Program-made: the position numbers and the translations under genes | The notes under the pieces: model-generated | The model's input: the letters and a program-made list of their open reading frames with translations, nothing else | Database searches by the model: none | Told to the model about the DNA's origin: nothing | DNA from: Psychroserpens sp. | Lineage (GTDB): Bacteria; Bacteroidota; Bacteroidia; Flavobacteriales; Flavobacteriaceae | Direction of reading: 5' to 3' | DNA: 64,000 nt | NCBI GenBank assembly: GCA_017643165.1 | Contig: JAEPNY010000002.1 | Span: 350,402 to 414,401, forward strand | Shown: positions 45,342 through 54,456 of the stretch, in pieces | Position numbering within the stretch: position 1 is the first letter of the stretch | Layout of the letters: every line of letters begins with the position of its first letter

Positions 45342-46497
45342 GCTTTTTAAACGTAAGTGTGAAGGTACTTCCTTTATTAACAACACTTTTTAAGTCTATA
45401 TGCCCACCAATAGCTTCGGCTTGAATCTTAGTGATGTATAATCCAATTCCTTTCGAATCTGTTCTGTCTGTACCATGAAATGTATGATACATTTCGAATA
45501 GTTGGTCTTTAAATTTCTTAGTGTCTATACCAATGCCATTGTCTTTTATATCTATAATAATATGATTACTTGATTCTGAAGACTTGAGATGCACAAATGC
45601 ATCGCGTTCAGGATGTTTGTATTTTATACCATTAGAAATTAAGTTATAAAAAATACTTTCTAAATAGGCGCTGTTAGCTGTAATATTGAGGTCATTATCA
45701 ATTTTATTAATTACGCTTACGTCATTGGAATCAATCTCCAAATCCAAATTATTTACGACCTTCTGAACACATTCTGAAATATTAATAACCTCATCTAATT
45801 GTTTAGCATTTGCTTTGGATTTAATACTTATGATGTCATCTAAATCAATTATGGTATTTGTTAAACCTTCAGAAATAGTATGAAGATGTCTAATGAGTTC
45901 TTCCTTCTCTTCATTATTATCACTGTCGTCATAAAACTCCAATATATTTTTAAAGTTTCCGATATTGGTTTTTAAATTATGAGAAACGATATGTGTAAAA
46001 TTGTGTAGTCTTTTATTTTGACTAGTAATGAGCTGAAGATATTCCTCTAATTTTTGTTCTCTTTCTATCCTAGAAGTGATATCTGTGTGTGTCCCAATGA
46101 TACGCTTAGGGGAGCCGTTGGGTTGCCATTCTATTACTTTGCCTCGATCTCGAATCCATTTGTAACTCCCATCTTCACAACGTACACGATGCTCGTTTTC
46201 ATACATGGCAGTTTTATGTGTTATATGATCTTTGAAATCTTTATGGTATTTTTCTTTGTCATCATCATGAACGCGATCATTCCAATCATTTGGATTTTGA
46301 CCAAAACTGTAATTATCAACGCCTAAAATTTGCAAAGAACCATTGGAAAACAAAACACGATCTTTTTCTGCATCATATTCCCATAAACCGATACTAGAGT
46401 ATTCTAAAGCTATTTGCCATTTTGAGGATTCTTGAGTTTGTGTTTTAGGTTGTATTTGACGTAGGGATCTAAGGTGTTTTTTAAGATAGTTTAGCAT
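45325..46497 (-). CDS. PAS-domain sensor histidine kinase
   Basis: 390 residues from ATG 46497; a GTG eight codons earlier (46521) is possible. PAS_3-type domain at about 28-143 (SSIGLWEYDAEKDRVLFS to GTHTDITSRIE), then the phosphoacceptor region with SHNLKTNIGN (His173) and an ATPase domain with N-box NLISNGIKYK, DNGIGID and SKGIGLYITK. No membrane helix, so it is a soluble kinase; no response regulator is adjacent. Signal unknown. Confidence 0.88.
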   Translation of the reverse strand: MLNYLKKHLRSLRQIQPKTQTQESSKWQIALEYSSIGLWEYDAEKDRVLFSNGSLQILGVDNYSFGQNPNDWNDRVHDDDKEKYHKDFKDHITHKTAMYENEHRVRCEDGSYKWIRDRGKVIEWQPNGSPKRIIGTHTDITSRIEREQKLEEYLQLITSQNKRLHNFTHIVSHNLKTNIGNFKNILEFYDDSDNNEEKEELIRHLHTISEGLTNTIIDLDDIISIKSKANAKQLDEVINISECVQKVVNNLDLEIDSNDVSVINKIDNDLNITANSAYLESIFYNLISNGIKYKHPERDAFVHLKSSESSNHIIIDIKDNGIGIDTKKFKDQLFEMYHTFHGTDRTDSKGIGLYITKIQAEAIGGHIDLKSVVNKGSTFTLTFKKQKSTP

Positions 46498-46552
46498 AAG
46501 TTGGTTTTGAACATTTGACACAACCTTGAATGCTAAGTCACAAAATTATAGG

Positions 46553-47461
46553 CTATTTTCTAGGATGGTAGGTCATCAATACATCTTTAAGATGTGAGCG
46601 ATCAACATGCATGTAGATTTCTGTAGTCGTAATACTTTCATGGCCCAACATAAGTTGTATAGCTCGTAAGTCGGCACCATTTTCTAATAAGTGTGTGGCG
46701 AAAGAATGTCGAAAGGTATGCGGAGAAATAACCTTATTCAGATTTATAGCCTTCGCTAAGTCCTTAATAATGGTAAATACCATGGCACGTGTCAATTGTT
46801 TTCCTCGGTTATTAAGAAATAATGTATCTGTGTGTTCCGCATGAACCTTGATATGTGCTCTAATAGCAATCCAAATATCAATATACTTTTGTGTATTAGA
46901 TCCAATTGGAACAAATCGTTGTTTATCACCTTTTCCGGTAACTTTTATAAAACCTTCATCAAAGAATAGATCTGATAATCTAAGATTAATCAACTCGCTT
47001 ACACGCAATCCACAACCATATAGTGTTTCTAGAAGTGCACGATTACGTTCTCCAATACAAACGCCATTGTAAGTTTTACTTAAGTCTATGGCACTGATTA
47101 GATCGTCGATTTCTTTAGTAGATAAGGTATCTGGAAGTTTTCGTCCAATTTTTGGGGTTTCAATATGATCAAGCGGATTAGTTTTACGGTAATCTTCAAA
47201 AACGAGATATGTAAAAAAACTTCTTAATCCAGATATTAATCGGGATTGTGATCGGGTATTTAATTCTTTCGCAGATTGGTAGACGAAATCTTGAATGGTT
47301 TCATAAGAAATGTCAATCGGTGACGTCTGCATATTTCTAAACTCCAAATACCGAATAAGCTTAAGCACGTCTAATTCATAATTTTCTATTGAATTGGCAG
47401 ACAAACCACGCTCAATTTTGAGATAGTATTTAAAGTCGTCGAGTGCATTTTGCCACTTCAT
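46553..47461 (-). CDS. xerD: Site-specific tyrosine recombinase XerD
   Basis: 302 residues. SAM-like N-terminal domain (about 1-90) and catalytic domain with Arg153 (GLRVSELINLR), Lys177, His248 and Arg251 (HTFRHSFATH), His274 (LGHESITTT) and the nucleophile Tyr283. Length and sequence fit XerD, which resolves chromosome dimers at dif with XerC. A mobile-element integrase is less likely: neighbours are housekeeping genes and no att repeats are seen. Confidence 0.92.
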   Translation of the reverse strand: MKWQNALDDFKYYLKIERGLSANSIENYELDVLKLIRYLEFRNMQTSPIDISYETIQDFVYQSAKELNTRSQSRLISGLRSFFTYLVFEDYRKTNPLDHIETPKIGRKLPDTLSTKEIDDLISAIDLSKTYNGVCIGERNRALLETLYGCGLRVSELINLRLSDLFFDEGFIKVTGKGDKQRFVPIGSNTQKYIDIWIAIRAHIKVHAEHTDTLFLNNRGKQLTRAMVFTIIKDLAKAINLNKVISPHTFRHSFATHLLENGADLRAIQLMLGHESITTTEIYMHVDRSHLKDVLMTYHPRK

Positions 47462-47492
47462 ATAATAGGTACTTGTTGACGGGTTTATAAGT

Positions 47493-47500
47493 CAAAAATA
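47493..47500 (-). promoter_or_regulatory. -7 box (TATTTTTG) of xerD
   Basis: Exact TAnnTTTG on the minus strand, about 31 bases upstream of ATG 47461. Confidence 0.45.
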
Positions 47501-47707
47501 CCATAAAAATCGGTCATTTTATAGAATTTTGACTACGACATATGTCGTATTTTCCTTAAAAATTGTTAATAAACTACTTTATTAAAATACTGTAAATCAA
47601 ATGCTTATATATTTTTGTTCATAAAGCTGTTAATAAGATGTAAAAAAATGTTTACAATCTGAAAAAAAAGTCTTTAGTTTGTATTAATCAATTTTAAAAC
47701 TTTTATT

Positions 47708-48211
47708 ATGAAAAAATTATTGTTAGTAGCAGTCGTTGCAGTATTTGGATTAACAAATATGAATGCTCAAAATTTCGGAGCTGGTATCACGCTTGGTCTT
47801 CCAATTGGTGATGCAGGTGATCTTTACACATTCAATGTAGGTTTAGACTTAAACTACATGTGGGAAGTATCTGATTCATTTGAGGCTGGTGTTGCTTCTG
47901 GTTACAACCATTCGTTTGGAGATGAAACATCATTTTCTTTTGGAGGTGCTACTGTAACTGCTGATGTAGACGATTTTCAGTACATTCCTTTAGCAGCAGC
48001 TGGACGTTTCAATGCATCTGAGGAATTTCAAGTAGGTGCTGACTTAGGATATGCTATTGCTGTCGGAGATGGTGATGGAGGATTCTATTACAGACCAATG
48101 GTTGGTTATAGTGTTTCTGATAATACTCAGGTTACTGTATCATACCGCGGTATTAGTGTTGACGGAGGAAGTTTCTCAACGATCAATGCTGGTGTTAATT
48201 TCGGATTCTAA
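47708..48211 (+). CDS. Outer-membrane beta-barrel protein (paralogue 1)
   Basis: 167 residues. Signal peptide ending at MNAQ, then amphipathic strands rich in Gly and aromatic residues and a C-terminal STINAGVNFGF, the terminal Phe typical of barrel proteins. It shares its signal peptide pattern (MKKLLL..A..AVFG.TN.NAQ) and size class with the next gene, and is followed by its own terminator. Function unknown. Confidence 0.75.
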   Translation: MKKLLLVAVVAVFGLTNMNAQNFGAGITLGLPIGDAGDLYTFNVGLDLNYMWEVSDSFEAGVASGYNHSFGDETSFSFGGATVTADVDDFQYIPLAAAGRFNASEEFQVGADLGYAIAVGDGDGGFYYRPMVGYSVSDNTQVTVSYRGISVDGGSFSTINAGVNFGF

Positions 48212-48229
48212 ACCCAAATTAAATAGATA

Positions 48230-48259
48230 AAAAAAGAAGTCCTTAGGACTTCTTTTTTT
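48230..48259 (+). terminator. Intrinsic terminator after barrel paralogue 1
   Basis: Stem GAAGTCC/GGACTTC (48236-48242, 48246-48252), loop TTA, T7 after. Confidence 0.9.
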
Positions 48260-48321
48260 GCTATAAATCAGTTGAAATACAATAAAATATCGATAAAACG
48301 CATAATTTTATGCGTTTTTTC

Positions 48322-48352
48322 TTGTTTATAATAGATGCGGCGTATATATTTG
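48322..48352 (+). promoter_or_regulatory. Promoter of barrel paralogue 2
   Basis: TTG (48322-48324), 20 bases, TATATTTG (48345-48352); leader of about 40 bases to ATG 48398. Confidence 0.6.
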
Positions 48353-48397
48353 CCGACCATTTTATAAATAAAACCAAATATTTTAAACTTAATTATT

Positions 48398-48997
48398 ATG
48401 AAAAAATTGTTATTAATGGCTGCAATCGCAGTTTTCGGATTTACAAATGTAAATGCACAAGAGGATGAATCTAAAGGCGGATTCGCAAAAGGTGATGTTT
48501 ATGCATCTGGTACGGTTGGTTTCAACAGTATTTCACAAGGTGAAGCGAAAGAGAATGAATTTACATTTTCTCCAGCTGTAGGATTCTTTGTAAATGAAAA
48601 TATTGCATTAGAACTTAATTTAGTTGTAGGTTCTGCTACAAGTGAATTTGGAGGTGCAGAAGATAAATTAAATCAATTCGGTGCTGGAATCGGTGCAACG
48701 TATTTCTTTACGCCTGCTGAACGTTTTTCATTTACTACTGGTGTAGGTGTTGTTTACATTAACAGTAAGAATGAACCTGCTGGTGGTGGTGAAGTAAAAG
48801 TTGACACTTTTGGTGTAGCTGTTGCTCCAGGTATAAACTATTTTGTATCTGATTGTTTCGCATTAAGAGCGTCTATCGGAGCTTTATCGTACACAACGTC
48901 TAAAGCTGATTTTGATGGAGCTGAAGCTGTAAACACTTTCGCGCTTAACTTAGATCTTTCTGATATTAACTTTGGTGTGACTTACAAGTTTAACTAA
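48398..48997 (+). CDS. Outer-membrane beta-barrel protein (paralogue 2)
   Basis: 199 residues. Signal peptide ending at VNAQ, nearly the same as in the previous gene, then an eight-strand-like barrel (GTVGFNSISQG, FSPAVGFFVNENIALEL, GVTYKFN at the end). It resembles OmpX/OprF-N-terminal type small barrels. It has its own promoter and terminator, so it is a separate unit from its paralogue. Function unknown. Confidence 0.75.
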   Translation: MKKLLLMAAIAVFGFTNVNAQEDESKGGFAKGDVYASGTVGFNSISQGEAKENEFTFSPAVGFFVNENIALELNLVVGSATSEFGGAEDKLNQFGAGIGATYFFTPAERFSFTTGVGVVYINSKNEPAGGGEVKVDTFGVAVAPGINYFVSDCFALRASIGALSYTTSKADFDGAEAVNTFALNLDLSDINFGVTYKFN

Positions 48998-49018
48998 GAG
49001 CCGATTTCTTAAGACATA

Positions 49019-49043
49019 AGCAGGGTTTAACCCTGCTTTTTTT
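49019..49043 (+). terminator. Intrinsic terminator after barrel paralogue 2
   Basis: Stem AGCAGGG/CCCTGCT (49019-49025, 49031-49037), T-run after. Confidence 0.9.
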
Positions 49044-49070
49044 ATGCCTAATTTTTCATACTTTTACCAT

Positions 49071-49487
49071 ATGAAAAAGCTCATAATTATAAATGGTCCC
49101 AATATCAATTTACTTGGTAAACGTGAAACGTCTATTTATGGAACACAAACCTTTGATGAATATTTTAATACGTTAGTCAATAAATTTCCTACGATCTCGT
49201 TAGAACAGTATCAATCGAACATCGAAGGCGAACTCATTGATAAGATTCAGGAAGTGGGATATTCATACGATGGTATTATTTTGAATGCTGCAGCATATAC
49301 GCATACATCAGTAGGTATAGGAGATGCGGTTAAAGCCATTGAAACTCCAGTAATAGAGGTGCATATTTCTAATACAGCTGTTAGAGAATCTTTTAGACAT
49401 CAATCCTATATCGCACCGCATGCTCAAGGCGTAATTTTAGGATTTGGATTGCAGAGTTATGAGTTGGCCATTCAAAGCTTTTCATAA
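49071..49487 (+). CDS. aroQ: Type II 3-dehydroquinate dehydratase
   Basis: 138 residues; third step of the shikimate pathway (dehydroquinate to dehydroshikimate). NGPNINLLGKRETSIYG (8-24) holds the catalytic Arg and Tyr23; NAAAYTHTS and EVHISN are also conserved. The frame can begin at ATG 49044, but that codon lies in the tail of the preceding terminator, so ATG 49071 is chosen. Normal length for the dodecameric enzyme. Confidence 0.94.
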   Translation: MKKLIIINGPNINLLGKRETSIYGTQTFDEYFNTLVNKFPTISLEQYQSNIEGELIDKIQEVGYSYDGIILNAAAYTHTSVGIGDAVKAIETPVIEVHISNTAVRESFRHQSYIAPHAQGVILGFGLQSYELAIQSFS

Positions 49488-49498
49488 ATACAGTCGTA

Positions 49499-49984
49499 AT
49501 GAGAAATTACAGGATTTTAAGTTTACTTTTTTTATTAGTTACAATACATTTTAATTTCGCTCAAACCAAGGCGGATTTTGGAGTTAAGGGTGGAATTAAT
49601 CTTACTTTTTTTCAGGTGAATGAGGCTAATTTCGGTCCGAATACCGAAACCGAAGTGGGTTACTATGGTGGCGTTTTTGTAGATTTTAAGATAGACGAAG
49701 ACTTTTCAATTCAACCTGAAGTGCTTTATATAGGACTTGGTGATTTCAAATTTATTAATGCGCCTATATATGCGACATATGAAGTGGCTCAAAATTTCAG
49801 ATTACTTGTAGGTCCAAGTTTGAATTACTTTTTCGATTTTTTCAACAATAAGTTCAAAGTCCGTGGTGATGTGAGCGCGGCATATAATATCTTAGAAAAC
49901 TTAGACGTGCATGCCAAATACACTTTGGGTTTTGAAGAAATATCTCCTAATGGCTTGTTTTTCGGATTGGGCCTAAAATTATAA
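49499..49984 (+). CDS. Porin-family outer-membrane beta-barrel protein
   Basis: 161 residues. Signal peptide ending at FAQ, then GVKGGINLTFF and repeated amphipathic strands to GLFFGLGLKL. The pattern is that of PorT-like/OMP_b-brl small barrels common in Bacteroidota. It begins 11 bases after aroQ and may be read through from it. Function unknown. Confidence 0.75.
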   Translation: MRNYRILSLLFLLVTIHFNFAQTKADFGVKGGINLTFFQVNEANFGPNTETEVGYYGGVFVDFKIDEDFSIQPEVLYIGLGDFKFINAPIYATYEVAQNFRLLVGPSLNYFFDFFNNKFKVRGDVSAAYNILENLDVHAKYTLGFEEISPNGLFFGLGLKL

Positions 49985-50008
49985 CAGGTCGACGCAAATT
50001 GTAAAGAT

Positions 50009-51085
50009 TTACTTGTTCAGCCGATTATAGAACCGTCTCTCGATTCTATTATAAGTTATCCTCGAATAGAACAACAGTATTATAAGCAATACATTTTCAG
50101 CAATAAGAATCCAAGCGCCTTGAAGCTTAAGCAATTTAACAGCGACCATTTGAAATATTGCAATAAGGAAGAAATGGTTTAAATAAATGGAATAGGACCA
50201 ATGGCCTATGTTTTGAAATCCACTGAGCTTAAACATGTTTGATAGAATTCCGCCTTCAAATGAGAACACAAATATGAGTAGTGAAAAAACCAGATGTAAG
50301 ATGTAAAAATTGTCTTTGATTTCAGGATTTATGGCACTGACAAGACTTATGACGCTTATTATTGCTATTAACTCAAAAAGTGTTGCAACTGTCTTACTAA
50401 TTTTCTTATAAATCATTTGGCAGCGACTTGCAATAATGTAAGTGCAAACACCAAGATTAAACCCAATAAGTCCTCTAATAAAGCTGAAGTTAAAGTCGAT
50501 AGTGGTATCAAAAGTATCATAATTAATATAGAAGAACAGATATCCTAATCCAACAACGAATGCTGAAATTAAAAAGCTTATTTGTAATTTACGGAAGGAT
50601 AGAACGGAGGTTAAAACAAAAAACAAATAAGAAATAAGTTCTGCGCTTATGGACCAGTTTGGGCCATTCCAAGAAAAATCTACGAAGAATGGAGTTGAAT
50701 TTACCAACAACAACTGTGGCCAGAAGGAATCCCAAGAATTTGCTGAAAAAGGTGCCTGACTAAAGGGCAAGTAATCATAACTTAAATATTTGATTATCTC
50801 CAGACCTAGTAAAACAAAGAGTGTATAAAAATGTAATGGCAGTAAACGCTTTAGTCGCTTCTTAATAAAGGTCAGCCTCATAGTTTGATCAAACGATTTA
50901 TTCTTGTAGTTATGGTAAATAACAAATCCACTAAGAATAAAAAAGAGATCTACGAAAATGCCTGATTTGGAACAAAAGTCATTGCTAGTCAATATAGAAA
51001 GATCTGGCATATGGTACAAAAACACCAATAATGCAGCGATGCCTCTAAATGCATCTAAAGCAAAAAATCTTTTCGAATTGATCAA
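50009..51085 (-). CDS. Acyltransferase 3 family membrane protein
   Basis: 358 residues with about ten helices. N-terminal FFALDAFRGIAALLVFLYH, containing the conserved RG and the His of the family, and FFILSGFVIYHNY (about 49). Such enzymes O-acetylate or otherwise acylate cell-surface glycans. The start is TTG, as an in-frame TAA precedes it. It is the only gene in its unit, lying beyond the lpdA terminator; the sugar target is unknown. Confidence 0.88.
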   Translation of the reverse strand: MINSKRFFALDAFRGIAALLVFLYHMPDLSILTSNDFCSKSGIFVDLFFILSGFVIYHNYKNKSFDQTMRLTFIKKRLKRLLPLHFYTLFVLLGLEIIKYLSYDYLPFSQAPFSANSWDSFWPQLLLVNSTPFFVDFSWNGPNWSISAELISYLFFVLTSVLSFRKLQISFLISAFVVGLGYLFFYINYDTFDTTIDFNFSFIRGLIGFNLGVCTYIIASRCQMIYKKISKTVATLFELIAIISVISLVSAINPEIKDNFYILHLVFSLLIFVFSFEGGILSNMFKLSGFQNIGHWSYSIYLNHFFLIAIFQMVAVKLLKLQGAWILIAENVLLIILLFYSRITYNRIERRFYNRLNK

Positions 51086-51098
51086 TTAGAATGGTCTT

Positions 51099-51128
51099 AA
51101 AAAAAAAGCGAATCTAAATGATTCGCTT
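51099..51128 (-). terminator. Intrinsic terminator of lpdA
   Basis: Stem AAGCGAATC/GATTCGCTT (51106-51114, 51120-51128), loop TAAAT, followed on the minus strand by a T-run (plus-strand A-run to the left). Confidence 0.88.
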
Positions 51129-51139
51129 TCTTATTATCG

Positions 51140-52516
51140 TTATAAATGAATTACTTCATCGTATGCATCTGCCACTGCTTCCATCACAGCTTCGCTCATC
51201 GTAGGGTGTGGATGCACCGCTTTAAGAACCTCATGGCCAGTCGTTTCAAGTTTTCTACCTAGCACGGCTTCAGCGATCATATCGGTAACACCTGCGCCTA
51301 TCATGTGGCATCCAAGCCATTCTCCATATTTAGCATCGAAAATAACCTTTACAAAACCTTCTTTATTCCCTCCAGCACTTGCTTTACCTGATGCTGAGAA
51401 TGGAAACTTACCAACTTTGATATCGTACCCTTGTTCTTTCGCTTGTTTTTCGGTTAATCCTACACTTGCAACCTCTGGTGAGCAGTATGTACAGCCTGGT
51501 ACATTTCCATAATCTAAAGCTTCGACATGATGTCCGGCGATTTTCTCAACACAAAGAATTCCTTCAGCTGAAGCAACATGCGCTAAGGCCTGTCCAGGTG
51601 TAACGTCTCCAATAGCGTAGTATCCAGGGATATTCGATTGATAGTAATCATTAACCAAGATCTTATCTCTATCAACAGCAATGCCAACATCTTCTAAACC
51701 AATATTTTCAATATTTGACTTGATACCTACTGCAGATAATACAAGATCAGCCTCTAATACTTCTTCACCTTTTTTAGTTTTAACAGTGGCTTTAACTCCT
51801 TTCCCAGAAGTGTCGACTTGTGTAACTTCTGAAGAGGTCATGATTTTTATACCGCTCTTCTTGAATGAACGCTCTAGTTGTTTTGATACGTCTTCATCCT
51901 CAACTGGTACAATATTAGGAAGGTATTCAACTACGGTTACCTCTGTTCCCATAGCATTATAGAAATACGCGAACTCAACACCAATAGCACCAGATCCAAC
52001 GACGATCATTTTCTTTGGTTGTTTATCAAGTGTCATTGCTTGACGGTATCCAATCACTTTCTCACCATCTTGTGGAAGGCTAGGTAATTCACGTGAACGC
52101 GCACCTGTAGCAATAATAATATGATCTGCACTATAGTCCGTTCCGTCTACTTCAACTTTTTTACCAGGTTTCACTTTTCCAAAACCTTCAATAACGTCAA
52201 TTTTATTCTTTTTCATTAAGAATTTAACGCCATTACTCATTCCATCCGCTACGCCACGACTTCTTTTAACAACAGCATCGAAATCGTGTTCTGCATCCTT
52301 AACTTTTAGTCCATAATCTTCTGCATGCTTTAGGTATTCGAAAACTTGCGCTGATTTCAATAATGCTTTCGTTGGGATACATCCCCAATTTAAACATACA
52401 CCACCTAAACTTTCTTTTTCAACAATGGCAGTTTTGAATCCTAATTGTGATGCTCTAATAGCCGTCACATAACCTCCAGGACCGCTACCAAGTACTATAA
52501 TATCGTATTTACTCAT
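51140..52516 (-). CDS. lpdA: Dihydrolipoyl dehydrogenase
   Basis: E3 subunit of the 2-oxoacid dehydrogenase complexes, reoxidising dihydrolipoamide with NAD. From ATG 52516 it has 458 residues: FAD loop GSGPGGYV (10-17), redox pair Cys41 and Cys46 in GGVCLNWGC, NAD loop VGSGAIGVEFAYF (about 175) and the C-terminal catalytic HPHPTMSEA. The frame is open 31 codons further upstream, but that part reads as promoter/leader. The E1/E2 genes are not in the window. Confidence 0.95.
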   Translation of the reverse strand: MSKYDIIVLGSGPGGYVTAIRASQLGFKTAIVEKESLGGVCLNWGCIPTKALLKSAQVFEYLKHAEDYGLKVKDAEHDFDAVVKRSRGVADGMSNGVKFLMKKNKIDVIEGFGKVKPGKKVEVDGTDYSADHIIIATGARSRELPSLPQDGEKVIGYRQAMTLDKQPKKMIVVGSGAIGVEFAYFYNAMGTEVTVVEYLPNIVPVEDEDVSKQLERSFKKSGIKIMTSSEVTQVDTSGKGVKATVKTKKGEEVLEADLVLSAVGIKSNIENIGLEDVGIAVDRDKILVNDYYQSNIPGYYAIGDVTPGQALAHVASAEGILCVEKIAGHHVEALDYGNVPGCTYCSPEVASVGLTEKQAKEQGYDIKVGKFPFSASGKASAGGNKEGFVKVIFDAKYGEWLGCHMIGAGVTDMIAEAVLGRKLETTGHEVLKAVHPHPTMSEAVMEAVADAYDEVIHL

Positions 52517-52835
52517 GAGTCTATTTTTGTCTTGAAATTTGAGGTTACGAAGGTACAAAACCAAATTGTAATAATAAAGATTGCTTTCAATTTGTATATC
52601 ACATTTCAAAGGGCGAATAAAATCTCTATTCGATTGCTAAATAACTTTTAGGCTAATTCGAGAGTGCTTCACAACTAAATTCGATCAGATTTAATGATAT
52701 CGTTTGTAAGAAAGTCGTTACAAGAGCTATGTTTATGTAAGAAAAATAACACGTAAGTTATTGAATGTCAGATAATAACTGTTAAAATAACGAATAAATC
52801 ATTAACTTATTAGTCTAACCAATCAATTTATTATT
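52517..52835. other. Intergenic region without a recognised feature
   Basis: 319 bases between the divergent lpdA and NTF2-like genes. A TACCTTCG, one mismatch from the -7 consensus, lies about 30 bases upstream of lpdA on the minus strand. I see only short AT-rich repeats (AATAAC/GTTATT around 52750) and no gene or strong hairpin. Confidence 0.4.
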
Positions 52836-53762
52836 ATGAAAAATTATGCGATTATTTTCATAATGATGTTCACGATCATTATGTATCCCCAAAAGAAAAA
52901 GAACGGTACGATCTACGTTGATCATCCAGCCATTACAATGGTTGAAGAAATGCAACAAGCATTTGTTAAGGGTGACACAACTCAATTGGCGATGTATTTA
53001 TCCGAGGACTTTCGAGCTTACAATGGTATGGAAACAAACCCTGATAATGAAGGGATGACTAAAAGTCAATTTGTGCGCTCTTCTATAGGCTGGATCAATA
53101 ATGTGGATTACCTCAGTATTTCAAGGTCAGGAGGATATCCGGATGCATTAGAATACAAAGAATCTGGTCTTTGGGTGCAAACTTGGGATATGTTGAAAGG
53201 TGTGCATAAAACAACTGGTGTGAAATTAACGATGCCTTTACATCGAATTGTCAAAGTAAACGATGACAATAAGATTGATATGATCATTACGTATGATGAT
53301 GGAGGAGTTTGGGCGACCATGCGAGAAGCTTTCAATACGCGTACCAATGGAAAACTTTATAATGCCCATGAAAATATTAATACGGTTCGAAAAATGATTC
53401 GCGCTTTAGAACATGGCGATATGGAAAAAAGCTTTAGTTATTTTACCGAAAACGCACGTTTTCGAAATTTAGACTTAGCTGATGACGAATTTTTTACCGT
53501 AGAGGAAGAAAAAGAAAACATCAAAAAGTTAGGTGAATCTTGGGATATTGAAAGTATTGATGTTGTTGGCTATCCTGATTATTTAGAATATGAATTAAAT
53601 GATACTAGAGTAGTACAATCCTGGTGGAACTTAAGGTTGAAACGTAAATCTGATGATAAACGTGTAAAAATTCCTGTGCTGTTAATGCATCGTTTTGATG
53701 AAGATGGGAAAATCTTTGATGAAATGGGATATTACACAATGAGAGCAATTGCTCGAGAGTAA
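52836..53762 (+). CDS. Exported protein with two tandem NTF2/SnoaL-like domains
   Basis: 308 residues with a short N-terminal hydrophobic segment (about 4-17). Two related halves follow: about 28-165 (MVEEMQQAFVKGDTTQLAMY, then SGGYPDALEYKESGLWVQTWD) and about 180-305 (VRKMIRALEHGDMEKSFSYF, then VVGYPDYLEYELNDTRVVQSWW). The repeated GYPDxLEY element marks the duplication. The NTF2 fold is a ligand-binding or catalytic cone; no active-site residues can be named. Monocistronic, with a terminator. Function unknown. Confidence 0.65.
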   Translation: MKNYAIIFIMMFTIIMYPQKKKNGTIYVDHPAITMVEEMQQAFVKGDTTQLAMYLSEDFRAYNGMETNPDNEGMTKSQFVRSSIGWINNVDYLSISRSGGYPDALEYKESGLWVQTWDMLKGVHKTTGVKLTMPLHRIVKVNDDNKIDMIITYDDGGVWATMREAFNTRTNGKLYNAHENINTVRKMIRALEHGDMEKSFSYFTENARFRNLDLADDEFFTVEEEKENIKKLGESWDIESIDVVGYPDYLEYELNDTRVVQSWWNLRLKRKSDDKRVKIPVLLMHRFDEDGKIFDEMGYYTMRAIARE

Positions 53763-53777
53763 TTTATATCAATAAAT

Positions 53778-53807
53778 AAAAAACCTCCAGTTTAATGGAG
53801 GTTTTTT
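53778..53807. terminator. Bidirectional terminator between NTF2-like gene and msrB
   Basis: Stem AAAAAACCTCCA/TGGAGGTTTTTT, loop GTTTAA. Confidence 0.9.
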
Positions 53808-53810
53808 TTA

Positions 53811-54293
53811 TTATCCTTCTGGAACAAATTTTAAGGCAACACCATTAATACAGTGACGTTTTCCAGTGGTGTTTCGTGGACCATCCCCAAATACGTGACC
53901 TAAGTGGCCACCACAGGTTGCGCAGTGTTCTTCTGTTCGTGCATACCCCACGTTATAATCTGTTGAATACTCCACATTCCCTTTGATTTCGCGATCAAAA
54001 CTAGGCCATCCTGTTCCTGAATCGAACTTGTGTTCACTTTTAAATAATGGCGTGTCACAAGCCACACAATGAAACGTTCCTTTGCGGTACTCTTTGTTTA
54101 ATGGACTTGTAAATGGGCGTTCCGTTCCAGCTTTTCTTAACACATAAAATTGCTCACTGGTTAATTGTTTTTTCCATTCGGCTTCTGTTTTGGTTATTGG
54201 AAATTCTTCCGCTGTTTTGGTCTCATTTTTTTGAGCCGAAGTATTACAACTAAAAAGTAATCCAAATGCTAAAACATAAAATAATCTTCTCAT
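53811..54293 (-). CDS. msrB: Exported peptide-methionine (R)-S-oxide reductase
   Basis: 160 residues. Lipobox LLFSC (Cys16) places it as a lipoprotein outside the cytoplasm, where it repairs oxidised Met in envelope proteins. MsrB domain: structural zinc cysteines Cys76/Cys79 and Cys124/Cys127, DSGTGWPSF (about 91-99), and the catalytic Cys148 in RHCINGVAL. A single MsrB domain without MsrA fusion. Confidence 0.93.
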   Translation of the reverse strand: MRRLFYVLAFGLLFSCNTSAQKNETKTAEEFPITKTEAEWKKQLTSEQFYVLRKAGTERPFTSPLNKEYRKGTFHCVACDTPLFKSEHKFDSGTGWPSFDREIKGNVEYSTDYNVGYARTEEHCATCGGHLGHVFGDGPRNTTGKRHCINGVALKFVPEG

Positions 54294-54456
54294 AATTTCC
54301 TTGTTTTTTCACAACACTTTATTGGTAGTAAAATTAAACATTAACTTACATTACATTAACATTCTTTATCTTAAAATATACTTAATTTACATGAGGTTTT
54401 TCGGCCGAAGTGTAGTAAATTTAATGCAGGAAAAATCGTAATCCATTAAAAGCTTC

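Noticed and set aside
46553-47461. Integrase of a mobile element
   Set aside because: Sequence and length fit chromosomal XerD, and no attachment repeats, tRNA or other mobile genes are nearby.
52517-52609. 31-residue N-terminal extension of lipoamide dehydrogenase
   Set aside because: It does not resemble the family and overlaps the expected promoter; MSKYDIIVLGSGPGG from 52516 is the usual start.
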